A stretch of DNA of 64,000 nt, taken from assembly GCA_002205965.3 (NCBI GenBank), contig NADL03000002.1, positions 1,116,001 through 1,180,000 of the forward strand, in the 5' to 3' direction. Both the position numbers and the translations under genes were made by a program. A model generated the notes under the pieces. The model was given only the letters and a program-made list of their open reading frames with translations. It was not told the DNA's origin and ran no database searches. This DNA is from Kappaphycus alvarezii (lineage: Eukaryota > Rhodophyta > Florideophyceae > Gigartinales > Solieriaceae). This document shows positions 11,154 to 22,149 of the stretch, piece by piece (within the stretch, counting starts at the first letter, position 1; each line of letters starts with the position of its first letter).

Positions 11154-12123
11154 GTGCTCTTCCCCTCCTCTCTCTGCCCTTTCAAACCGCCGTTCACTCA
11201 ATCCCGCCCCTCGCTCTCTTCCCAGAGCCCGCCTTCCCGTAAACCCCGGCTTCCGCATTCCCAACCTCCGAGGCCGTTCACTTCGTTTCTCCCTTATTGC
11301 CGCCTCTACCGCCATTATTTCTGTCGATATCTTGCACACCCACTCACAATCCCTACAAGATCAACTCAACCTTGCCGTCCCCGATGCATTAGCGTCGACA
11401 GCCGCGACTGTCGTTTTTTGCACGGCTCTGGAGGATCAACGCAATCAAGCAAGAGGAAATTCGAAATAACTTAGCAACGCACATAGAGCACGATGAAAGC
11501 GACATGCCATTGATAGAGGGCCCTGCGCGATGTCAAACACTTTTTCAAAATACTTTTGAGCAAGCAGCGGTTTGAAGTAGGAGTTACGGGATTCGTCGTG
11601 TGTCAGGGATCAGACATACTCTGTGCGAAAGGGACGTGAGACAGGCGCTGGTGGAGTCGTGGAAAGGGTGCAACAAGTGCATCGGGCGATTTACATGGGA
11701 CGCTTCCAGTAATGGATGCAATCCCTTTGGAAGGCGAGTTGCTGTAGCTTATTTTGTTCCGGTTGGGGGGTTAGTAGTTGGATTTGGAAGTGCACGCAGA
11801 TTAAGCGTAGGGCAAAGGAGGTATTCAGGGCTCTTGCAGAGGATTTGTTGTAAGGAAACATGGGAGAAGGGCAAACAGTTAACAGTCGGGGTGCGATTGG
11901 TCTTTCTCAATTCGATGTGTCAGAAACGATGTATTGGAATGACGAGGTCCCGATTTCTAGCCGCGTACAGCTCTACCTCGTTCATTTTAAGCAGTATGGT
12001 TTACAGCGTATACGGCGGTCCCGGTCTGGCGAGTGCGAGTTGCAGTGCAAAAATGAGGGCGGTCAGAGTAACTCTCGTGTGATCTCGGGATTGTGTAAAA
12101 GGTGGCGTCCTACTTCGAAGTGA
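11154..12123 (+). CDS. Hypothetical protein, uncertain, frameshifted
   Basis: GC-balanced sequence with three overlapping plus-strand frames: 11154-11474 (106 aa, Ser/Pro/Arg-rich, pyrimidine-rich DNA), 11600-12082 (160 aa) and 11860-12123 (87 aa). Between the first two, another frame reads without stops through an acidic segment with HIEHDESDMPLIEGPARCQT, suggesting one coding region broken by indels. The front could be an organelle-targeting leader (basic, Ser/Pro-rich), but this is only compositional. No family recognised. The region is convergent with the BMT2-like gene, whose stop lies at 12385. Confidence 0.3.
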
Positions 12124-12384
12124 GTCTCGATTATTTCATGGCATGTATCCGGTCAAGCGCAATTAATCAGGCGACCCTGAAACAATCAATCCACAAAAAC
12201 CTCGCAATCACCATAACGGGTATCTGGCTTTGCACTGTTCATGCTTTGCTAGGGGAGGGGTTGGCATTAGCACGTTAGTTAGATTGCATCATTGGGACGC
12301 GTTTCAGAACTACCTTGACGCTCACTGAGACGTGCCAGTTTCTTCTTTGCTCGACGAGCTTTCTTCCTCTGATTGCTCGTATTG

Positions 12385-13481
12385 CTATCTTCTCAATCCC
12401 CGGGCCTGTTTTCTTCGCTGTTTTCTCTTCTTCTTCCCGCTTCCTCTCAAGGCGGCTAATTCCGAGCCATCAGTTTGTGAAAACTTCGCCACGGCATCAT
12501 GCCTTGATCCTCTTTTAAAAGCGATGAGGTCGAGTCGAATGGCAAATTGTTTCGAGATCTTCCGCCTCGCAGAGCCTCCTTCCTTGCGAACCGCCGGCAC
12601 GCTTCTAGATTCTTATATCCATCTCCCTCAGCTCGACTCGAAATACTCTTCATCAACTTCGAAGAGTACGATGTCGTTATTTCTTTCAATCCTACAGCAT
12701 TCAGAATGCCGTGAAATCGCTCCTCATTCAAATACCTGCTGTTTTCCACGCAAGCGCGCGGTAGAACAAGAAACAAAAGCCCGCCCCTCAGCAATAACTT
12801 CGATGCAAGATGTATCATGAGGCCACGTCGGTTCGCACTGCCCTCAAAATTCACACACAAAGATAAGCATACGACGTCATACTGCGAACCTCCCTTTGCA
12901 ATCTCCTGTCTCGCAAAATCAAAAAAGTCGGCTCGAATCACTCGTCTGCCCGCTTCGCTATCCTCCGGGTTCAAGTCAATCGACGTAACGCGCAAAGAAT
13001 AGTCTTTTTCATGGAATGAAGCTGAAGCTCTTTCGGAAATCGATGCGTGATAGATCCCACATCCAGGACGTGCAGCGGTCCTCTCCGTTCCAAGACGTCA
13101 TACGAGCCATGCTGTAATGCATAAATCACCCACTTGGAGGAATCAAATCCACCTGCAAGTTCCTCCCCTTCTCGTGATGCGTGTTGATAGTTTTCAATCC
13201 CGATGAGCCTAAGTTGTGCCTCGAGTACTTGCCGTCGAATTTGACGCGCTGCTTCGTTCGGATATAGAGGACTTTTATCCAGAATTGCCAGCTGTTTTCT
13301 TAATCACATGATATTGGGATATTATCCGGCCGCGAGAGAGGCTGGCTAAATCAGGCGGCAGTAACCTCTCAACACTTGATGCGCTGGACGAGACCGGTCG
13401 TTCGCGACGTTTTTGCCTGTCCGCAGCTCTCATTTGCCTCGTAGAACTGAAAGTGGAAACGGCGGACTCCTCGCGTCTCAT
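12385..13481 (-). CDS. BMT2: 25S/28S rRNA adenine-N1 methyltransferase, BMT2-like
   Basis: The product should methylate an adenine N1 in the large-subunit rRNA using S-adenosylmethionine (BMT2/SAMTOR family). Start at 13481 gives a basic, Ser/Arg-rich N-terminus, then SRGRIISQYHVIKK. After a frameshift comes LAILDKSPLYPNEAARQIRR and a segment with LHVLDVG (SAM motif I). After a second shift comes VTSIDLNPED, then ADFFDF, YDVVCLSLCVNFEG (motif IV, 'YD++.LSLV.NFV'), KLLLRGGLLFLVLPRACVEN and SRYLNEERF, all typical of BMT2. A last frame gives the C-terminus ISKQFAIRLDLIAF and a Lys/Arg tail ending at 12385. The shifts coincide with an AAAA run (13295-13298), a GGG run (13057-13059) and about 12560. 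I think these are sequence errors rather than decay, because the motifs are intact. No introns seen. Confidence 0.85.
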
Positions 13482-13547
13482 CTCTCGCTCAAGCGCCCCT
13501 TGTTATTCAAACCGTAGCGATTTTGTTAAGCGAATGGCGATTGTGCC

Positions 13548-13652
13548 GTACAGTGCTTATAGTTCTCACTGTACAGTACCGTCCGTCGTGTATAGCACAG
13601 TATACTATACTGTACAGCTCAATGCTCAACACAATACAGTACTCGCCAGTAC
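13548..13652. repeat. TACTGTAC-type palindromic microsatellite
   Basis: Several imperfect copies of CACTGTACAGTACC and ATACTATACTGTACAG between the start of the BMT2-like gene and a tail repeat. Being just upstream of the gene start it could lie in the promoter or 5' leader. Confidence 0.7.
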
Positions 13653-13684
13653 CGTGCTAAATGACCGTTCTCCGTGGCAACCTC

Positions 13685-13756
13685 CACGGCACGTGGACGA
13701 CGTGGACCACCCTGTTAGCTCTTAGCTAGCAATATAGTCGGATCTTGCAGTGGACA
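13685..13756 (+). repeat. RLE-element 3' tail repeat, solo copy T3
   Basis: CACGGCACGTGGACGACGTG ... TAGCTCTTAGCTAGCAATAT ... TTGCAGTGGACA. Nearly the same as T2 (5594-5665) but with no retrotransposon coding sequence beside it, as expected of a severely 5'-truncated non-LTR insertion. TACTGTAC repeats lie on both sides. Confidence 0.65.
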
Positions 13757-14205
13757 TACTGTACAGTAGTTTGAGGCACAAGGTCGGTCGACTGATGTAA
13801 CGGCACCAAGTTTTGTGTACTGCTGCAGCGATAAGTTTCGGCCTGCTGTAAAAGTGTTTCTTGGGTGTTTTCTTTGTTTTTCTTATTTTTCTTTTTTTCT
13901 CTAAACAATTCAATGACTTCGGTATTTCTACGCTAGTTCAATGTCTCGGAGCTGTACTCCATTTAAAGCAGAGGTGAGGGTAAGGACTTCTCGTTGTTTC
14001 CGTATGCCAGGTTCCTACGATGTTTTTGGCTGGAAAGATGTAAGCGCTGATCAACTTCCGAGCTTGCACGAGTGCCACACTCACACTGGAGGCGGTTTAT
14101 CCATTACGAGGGATCAGAGAGGTTGTTGTGACGAATCACAGCGTTGAGGTGCTTGGACTCGGCTTTGTGGGCCTCAAACTGGTTCCCTGCTCCCGTTCGG
14201 AAGTT

Positions 14206-14908
14206 TCACACCTTGTAGTGGTAGCTTGCTATCTTTTCTTCCTTCTGACCTTCTTTATTTCCTTTTTTCTGGCTAATATTTAGAGCCGTTAAGCAGGCCC
14301 GACCGATGCTGACCTTGGATGGTTCGGCAGTGGGACTGGGCGCGCGTGGCTTTTCGACAATTCGTCTTTCCACCATGAGTTCACCTTCATTCCTTCTTTC
14401 GGCGACTGTTCTTTCCTGTTGATGCGCTGAGGCTGCTTCCAGTACAAACATGTCCGTTTATTTTTCTTACTGGGAGCTATGGGATTTTTTCGGTCCCATC
14501 TTTGGTATTTTTTTGCTGCTGACTAACCCTGGAGGCACCTACGAATTTTACCTCCATTTAGGTTTTCTATACGCTGCCCTTTTCTGCTTCGTCGTCTATG
14601 AACCTGGTTTTCGGGTCCACGGACTCTCTTGGCGTTTGGAAGTATTTTTTCAAACGCTTATTCCTACCCTCTGGTTTTTTCTGCCCTTTTTTGATGCCAG
14701 AGTAGATAAGTTTGTCAATTTTTTCCGAGGACAGGCTTCATATTTGCGAGGTCAGTTTCCCTGCGGAAGAGCTACGGCTCGGGTGGCTGTGACGACGGGC
14801 AGAACCAGTGGAGTTACCTTCCTGTGTAAATCCTCTAATTCCCTCCTTTTTTCTCTTTTCCGACTCCTTACCTATTTCCCACCTCTTTCCCGCTTCCCAC
14901 ATCTTTAA
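14206..14908. other. Open on both strands; coding strand undecided
   Basis: Plus-strand frame 14450-14908 (152 aa) starts with a very hydrophobic stretch (WELWDFFGPIFGIFLLL), but the DNA is T-rich, so any frame would look hydrophobic. The minus strand, in frame 14206-14451 and broken frames up to about 14830, reads as a charged, Lys/Arg/Glu/Pro-rich protein with KPRAPSPTAEPSKVSIGRAC and RFIDDEAEKGSV, which looks more like real protein. No family recognised in either direction. No evidence of a promoter or splice sites. Confidence 0.25.
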
Positions 14909-15480
14909 CTCTTTCCCACCTTTTTATCTTACGACTTGTTTATGCCACACGGGCGAATTATTCCTGCAAATCCTTGCTTACCTGTGCACACAAAGTGCTC
15001 CGCCCTTTGTAGCGAGGAAGTTCAGGTAGACTAAAATCTCTGGTATCGCCAAACGACGCGCTTGCATACACACAAGCAATATCGCCCGACATGGGACGCT
15101 GAGCGGGGTTTGAGGGTCGGTTAGTAGGGCACAGAAGGAGAGGAAGGGGGTTGAGTTAGTTGCTTTTGGGAGTATTTTTTGTTGTTGCTTGTCGGTTTCT
15201 AGGGTCTGACCGACCGGCAGAACCAGGGTTTAAATAGATAGCGAGAATTTTTCAAATCTTTGCGATGCAGTACTAAAATTATAAAAATGCAATCAAAATC
15301 GACTCCTACAGTACTAAAATTCCAAATTTTGTCTTTTTCAAGTGAATTGACTGAAATGAAATTTTTCTGCAAGGGGAATTTGGACTTTTGTTGTTTACGG
15401 ACGGTTTCACCTTCCGTAACGTTCCAAGTTGTTACCAAAAGTTCCAACGTCCGTAGCGTTCCAATCCCCTCTCCATCACG

Positions 15481-16140
15481 ATGGCATTGACTTCCTGCAT
15501 CGGCGCGCCACACCCGGCTCTCCGTGGGGACCGCTCTCGCATGAGGCCCTTTCAGCGTACTGCGCTCGCGTTGAGTAGATCGCGCGCCACCGCCCGGTAC
15601 ACCCCACGGGTACAGCTGCACAGCGCTCCCGCCGGGCTGAGGCCCTCTGTGCAAACGCATGCTACGTAATGGCTGTGCGAGCCCTTCAACACTCCCACCC
15701 GCGGATCTCAACGATTTCAAAACGGGCTCCCGGCGCAAAGCCCTCTACCCCACCCCCGACGGTGGAGATCGTCCCCGTCGCCCCTCCGTCCTTCCCCTGG
15801 GCCTCGCTCTCGCGGAGACCCAAGTGAAACTTCGTGCACAGAACCTCTACCGCGACACAGCTGCCAGCCCGGATTGCACGCCCGCCTGCTGGCATCACCT
15901 CCTGGTAACCACCCCTGTCAGCCCGGAAGCGAACGTTACTGTAATTGGTGTCTTCAGCTGCCTTTTCAATCATATCGCAGGCAGCAACCTCCCGGACCCC
16001 ATTGTCCCGCTCATTTCTGCCGCTTCCCTCTTGCCGATCCAGCCCAAGCCCGAAAAGATCCGCCCGATCGCTGTCGGCTCCGTACTGTGTAGGCTCGTTA
16101 CGAAGGCCCTGCTGCCCTGCGCCGTCGATGACTCCCCGTA
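15481..16140 (+). mobile_element. RLE-class non-LTR retrotransposon N-terminal RT fragment, copy 3
   Basis: Frame 15659-16141 ends with SAASLLPIQPKPEKIRPIAV and GSVLCRLVTKALL, the RT motif 1-2 region of non-LTR elements ('L.P..K..G.RPIA+..V..RL..+.L'). Upstream frames (15481-15669) are Arg/Ala/Pro-rich, like the GC-rich body of copy 1. It stops where the palm should begin, so it carries the part that copy 1 lacks. High GC compared with the AT-rich DNA on its right side marks it as an insertion. Confidence 0.6.
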
Positions 16141-16205
16141 ATATATTTCCCTCTTCAATATTCCCAATCAGCTGCCAACAGGAACTTAACACCAAAACAT
16201 AACAC

Positions 16206-17886
16206 TTGTCTTGCATCTATGCTACAAGATTACCTTATTTTAGAGGTCTTTTCATTTTTTCGCTCGAAACATTGTTACGACCAACACTAAAAGCCAACTT
16301 GAGAGCCTATCCAACAGTGCCATTCAATAATAATGGAATTGAATCTTTACGAAATACTGTATACTGTACTGAGGAGCCCAAAGCAGCCAAAAAACAAAAA
16401 ATAGCCAATAATGGGCCGGGCGAACGCATTGTCAGAACAACTCCAAGAAGTGATTATAGCTTTATTCCACGATATAATACCCGGAGAAAACCTGTTGAGA
16501 TCACTGAGCGCTCTAAAACGGCTATGCGTAACTATATTGTCTCCCGAAAAGGCCGAGGAGGAAATATAAGGCAGTTACCCCCAAAAAAATCATCAGAAAC
16601 GCAACTCCGCGCACTTTTCAGACATCCTTCTACTGGTACAATAATTCCACTGCTCAGGAACTGAAAAAAAATCTAGATCTCTCAATTTCAGAAGTAATAG
16701 TCAAGAAAATAGTCAAGAAGTTACTGCAGGGAAGGGAAAATGTAGGTGATTTAATATTTGAAAGATGTGGTCGGTTGTGGTAGGGAAGTGTTTGTAGCGA
16801 AAATTCAATGGATAAAAAGCAGACAGGCGGCGTTAGCGGCGAGCCTGGAAAAACAGTAGACGTTCTTTCCATTAGAGACAAGTTGAATAGGTTGGAATAA
16901 AATTGTTTATACTGTTTTTACTTCAATGCCAAAGGCGTTGAGGCCTTTTATAGGCATTATATGCCATCGACTATCTCTAGCACATCTACTAACTACTAAC
17001 AAAACTTCCTAGCGAATTGTCCTGCGGACGTCCCTAGCGACCCTTACAATAAGCAATCCTAACATGCATCGCTAATAGTAAAATAGAATAGAGAAATATA
17101 GACTACGTAGGATAGAAATATTATCAAGTGCAAAATAGCTACATTACAGGACTGTAGATGATACATAAATAAATTTTATGTATCTTTGTAACTTTAACAG
17201 TGTTCATATGATCTACAGGAAAGAAAAACTATCCCCTCGATGACAGTTGGCCATAAAAAGCACTTATTTAATTTTCAAAGAGTCATGTTACTTGATCTCT
17301 CTCTGATTAGAAGGGTGTGATATTTACAGATGAAAATTTTAGTCTAGATGTGCCAGATGTATTTTTATATTATCAGCATGATTTGGGAAAGGAAATAGGG
17401 TTATTCTCAACTAGACAACAAGGTTGATAATCACTAATGGTTCGGGCGCTATTTCCTACCAAGGAATCTCTCAGCTCGCGATTATTTTGCAAAACAGGAT
17501 TCCAAGCTCAAATTTGTTGTACTGGACACTGCTTCATAGCCATTTGCAAATATTGAAGCAGGTTAATCTTTTATTTTGCAGCATGAAAATGCTGCCACTG
17601 ACAAGAATGACTACTTGAGATCCCGGTTGGACATAATGATATGTACATGCTACCCTGTTCATGTAAACCATCCGATTTAAACAGCATTTAGAAAGTTTAG
17701 AGTATTCTGGCGAAGGCAGTGTACAAAAAGAACCGCCAGTTCCATAATGCGGAGGATTTGGAAGAGTTTATTAACAACGCGTGGTCACGAATTGGTCGGC
17801 ACCTTTCAAATGCGCTTTTTAGTTTATGCTGCATAGTGTTTATTGAACAACAAGACAGTTTGGACCCATTGCTGATAGAATTTTAA
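16206..17886 (+). pseudogene. Tc1/mariner-like DNA transposase remnant
   Basis: Broken plus-strand frames follow the order of a Tc1/mariner transposase. Frame 16206-16664 has GRGGNIRQLPPKKSSETQLR and ALFRHPSTGT; then, around 16640-16760, another frame reads AQELKKNLDLSISEVIVKK (the helix-turn-helix 'S.REI...L...VS..TV...L'). Near 17300-17400 comes VIFTDENFSLDVPDVF and YYQHDLGKEIGLFSTRQQG, the first catalytic block ('V.F.DE..F..D.PD....YW.D....'). Near 17430-17620 comes AISYQGISQLAII and ENAA. Around 17660-17770 'PSDLNSI' and 'AVYKKNRQFHNAEDLEEFI' match 'PDLNPIENLW..+...VY.....F....+L+.++'. Multiple stops: dead. Terminal inverted repeats were not located. Confidence 0.75.
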
Positions 17887-18759
17887 CAATAATCGCATTT
17901 TTTTCTTGGTTTTATTATTACATTTGCCCGAAATAACGGTCCTAGTTGACATTTCTTCCTCTACTCTTGCTGTTCTGGACAATTCACATAAATTTGATAT
18001 CAAATTATAATTGTGTATGCTTCTTTATTTATGCCACGGGTGCTTTTTTTAGATGTTATACGCTATTTGGAGCTACATTATGAAGTTTTGTTGGTCGCAA
18101 TAATATTTCGTTGAGTTTATACAACAGGAAATTTCGATCCTCAGAATTGGAACGGTATAGAATTCGAATAAACGCATAGTGATGAAGACAGAATATACGT
18201 GCCAGACTTTCGAGCTATTATAATATCAACATATGTGACATTGAGACATGAAGTTGGAGACAATACAAAGTTAAATCAGGAAAATTTGAAACCGATTTGG
18301 GGGAAAGGCCGGAAAATGAAGGCAAAAATACATTATCTTATGGCTATGAATCAGGTACTGCAAACTCTGAAATACAGCAAGTAGTGAAAGAAAACTCGTA
18401 ACTGAAATATTTCTCGGCTTAATCAAAACGTGGTAGAAAGCCACCGGAAATTTTCATCTACTGAGGTCTGGAAAGACTTCATACAGTTACATGACAACTA
18501 CAATGCAAACTGAAACTGATAATGACAATATTGGATTATTTAGACCAGCGAACAGTCCTGGTAATACAAGTTTGCTGTATGATACAATGCGAGAAATCCA
18601 GTTCATGCTGATTCTGTGTCTCTAAGAAGTCGAGATCCTGAGTACTAGATAATTTCACCTTACAGTGACCAGTTCGTCGTGACATTAATATCGGTGTCAT
18701 TCAAGGGTGGAGAGTAGGTGATAGTGATATGTTTTTCCCTTCGCTTGAAGTCTTCGACT

Positions 18760-21700
18760 TCAACGAATCACCAGTTTCTTGGTCTACACCCATGTTTCGA
18801 TGAAAAATACAGTTTTCCAGTGCTCACTGTTTGGCGAAGCAAGTATTTCTCTTGTTTACGCGTTACTTTATCTGTTATATTTTGACTGGATCTTATCCAA
18901 ACAACACTAATGATCTATCCGTCCTTGAAGGCGAGTCGTATGTAGTAGATCTTTCTCATGAGGTAGAGTTGGCGTAAACGCCACGACGCTGTTATGGTGT
19001 CAAAGATGCTCTTCGAATCCGTAAACAAGAATATCGCTACCCAGATTTTCATTTTCTTGGGTAACATCTTGAGGCTGATAACGTGATAGAAACCATGAGA
19101 AAAAGCGTAAGTTTCTCTAGCCAATATAGTTATTTTTATGAGTTAGGGCTTCTCCGAAGTCCAATTCAGTATATGAAAATTGTATTCATTGTCAACGAGA
19201 CAGATGATTGCGCCCAGTTGACTTGTAGCGTCGTGATTGATTTTGTATCTACTATCAACAAATGCATGTAGTTTCAGACTTTTTGCTTCGAGACACTTGA
19301 ACTTGAGTATCAGTTTCTTAGTGCATTAGATGTGCGAGACAGCGTCCTTAAGTATTTTAGTACGTGTTTTAGTTATGGCATCCTTTTTTACTTGAAATAA
19401 TTGCGCTACATGGTACGCAATGTCAAGCTAGAAACTTTGCGCGATAAAACGTTTGTTGGTATCTGACTAGAACACTCTGTGTGGTATATGTGCGTGGCAT
19501 TAATGCGGGTCAGATTGCTAATATGCTGATTTTGTGAGAGCGTTATCAGGTCTTCTTTGCGGGAAACCGGGGGACCAACGAAACGAAAAGGAAATTGCTC
19601 TTCTGTTCTAGTGAGAAATTAGCTATATGATGTTGCTCAAGTTCTTGATATGCGGTTTTTTCATTGTCGATGAAGTCATCCGTTGCAATTCCTGCGATAT
19701 CTCTTGGTGCATTATCATCAGAACGATAAAGAAGAAAAGGATCAGACGGGAAGGACAACACGTTCAGCTTGTAATTTAGGAGCGGATATTATGCTTCAAA
19801 GGAGCGCGAACTCGACTCTACCAATCCATAGTGTGGTAGTTTAATTTTTAGGACTTTTTTCCAGTGGCGCAACCTTGCCTCCGGTAGTGTCATTGTGTAA
19901 AAGTCAAGCTACAGTGGTTTGGACTTCATTTTAGGCTAATCCACATCCCTCATCCTCAGCACGACACCGGAAAATGTCACAACGAGTGATACCGTTACGC
20001 GCAACATCATAATCATTAACATATTTGAGTCGTTCGCGATCTTATTTTGATATTTATCGTGGTTCCCTTGCAAGATCCATCCTGGTTTGAATCTCTGTGT
20101 GATTTTCCCCAGATTCTTAATGAAGGTTACGAATCTGTTTCCAATAAAGTTAGTCCACGGGCATGTCGCTCATGTTCACTGGCTTGACGCCACCATTAGC
20201 TGCAATTCTATCAAACTCTTTTTGCTTGCTCTCGGTAAAAGTTGGTTCTTTGGGTTCGTGATATTTTTTCGACGTGATTGGCATGAATCGTGTCAGAGCT
20301 GACGTTTTTGCTGGTTTCAACAAGCCACGTATTAGCAGGTATAGTATCTAACAGGGCTTTATCATTATATTTTATCGAACATGTTTTTGTGCCCTTTGTC
20401 GTTGAAAAAGACAGACATCGTCCGCCTAAGTAGTGAATAACCGAGATTTGCACAAACGACTCCCATGCAGTACAGGAATCCTGTTTTTTTGAAAACAGTG
20501 GTGCGAGAGAAATGAGTCTACTGAAATACAGTGTGCAGGATAAGGGTGTTCCTGGTAAACAAAACATCGATCGCAACATCATAATTAAATTATTATGATC
20601 AGGAAGGAATGTCTCTACACTGCTCGGCTGCTTTGAATACAGATGATATCCATAAAAAGAATTTTTGAACATTCTGTAGTTTTTCCGAGTCCGTAGCTTT
20701 TTTCTCTATCATTTATGCTATGCTCAGTGCGCTTTATACTGCTCCAGGAGGTGAATTTCTGATATTAATGTAATTTTTGGCAAGCTCTTACTTCTAAAAA
20801 ATATTCTTTCTTGCCCTTTTGTTTGTAGTATAGGTGTTCGAAGCGAAATATGAGTGGTATCACAATTCCAAGTCTCTTGAAGGTCAAAGTGTAGTTCTGC
20901 AGATCTTTTTCAGTCATCACGCGCAGTTTAGTCTGTGTAGTGATAGTAAGAAGCATTGGTATATCATTTGAGATGCATGTGGACACGTAATCAAAGTATG
21001 AGCGTGCAGGTAGCCGCACTCTTATTTTGAACCCTCGGAGTGTATGCACTCTTATCTTATTGTATCCTTGGCCGCCGAAAGATACGTACATTGTTAACAG
21101 CTGTATATCGTAGAAGCGTGTGGGATGTTGGTATGCGCCAAGGAAAGAAAGCCATTGTGAAACGCCGATTACTAACTGCTGAGCTCCTTCGTTCAATGAA
21201 AAGACGTAAAAATTACTCGTGTTTCAGCCAACAATTCTTAATACTTGTCGAAAAGTTTGTTCAAATAAATGGGGAAGGGCCGTGGTTTTGTGCTGAGATA
21301 ACTAGTGCCTGGGATTAGTAAGTTCTGTGCTGGCGAGATACCATAGAGATACGAACAAGATCTCCTGATTTTATGGCTGAACTTTTGCGCTTTTCTTCTG
21401 TTCTGCTCCCGTTACTTCCGTAAAGCTACAATAGTGAATTGACGTGGCCACTGCGGAATGTTGTGTGTTTGCGGTTCGGTGGTGTCGGGGTGGTCCGGAT
21501 GTTCTCTGTCTTCAGATGCGCAGTGTGATTGTATATCTGGACGATCTGGTCACGCACTGTACAGATGTTGCCCTGAGTTACAGAATGAACAAATAAGAGG
21601 CTTCCCATCGGGTCCATTTTCGTTTCTCACGACCGAGAAAGTCACTCATCGTTGAAATCGATTGATAAGTGGGCTAGCCATTGCACTATGGCTCGGTCTA

Positions 21701-22149
21701 TTTTATTGACCTAGGTTTATGTACTTCAGGGTTGAAGAGGTATATCCGCCCATTATGTGTCTCTTGAAAACATTTTGAGGTTTTGAAAACATTTTGAGGT
21801 CTTGATTTTGTTACAAGTCGATAGGGATCATTTCTACTTTTTTTCAACTAGGAAGACATGTGAGGTAGAATTTTAGGCCTGGTTCCGGGCTTTAGGTAAA
21901 TTCTGTGTCTTCTTAGCCGATTCATTTCTGCAAACGTGTGTAGAATTTGTTTGGATCAGTGAATATGGCAGTGTTTATCAAGGGAAGATAAAACGGCTCA
22001 GATTTGACCGCTGTAACGATGCTATCCCGCAGTAGGAGTGGTGAATGATATGCCGGGTACGACATGGACTCTAGGTCCCTTACACGCTTGTATAGGAGGA
22101 CCATTTTGCGATGTAATTTTTTCAGAGTGTTTGCGTTTATTTTCGGCAA
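18760..22149 (-). mobile_element. Ty1/copia remnant, element C (gag to RNase H)
   Basis: Minus-strand pieces are in copia order from right to left. 21922-22149 and 21426-21617 are gag-like. 20765-21196 has the second half of the protease and the link to integrase (GFKIRVRLPARSYFDYVS, then FEHLYYKQKGKKEYFLEVR). 20211-20672 and its neighbours read as integrase core (PVLHVVDFSTHF in a shifted frame near 20530). At the left, 18915-19124 has IFLFTDSKSIFDTITAS and, upstream near 19150-19270, AFVDSRYKINHDATSQLGAI, both hallmarks of copia RNase H ('DASF....D..SQLG', 'LFTDSKSLFD'). The RT region between 19300 and 20100 is too decayed to place. AT-rich and full of stops, so older than the element at 52984-60167. 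No LTRs found. Confidence 0.7.
21762..21799. repeat. Small tandem duplication
   Basis: TTGAAAACATTTTGAGG occurs at 21764-21780 and again at 21783-21799, a 19-bp period. It lies inside copia remnant C. Confidence 0.85.
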
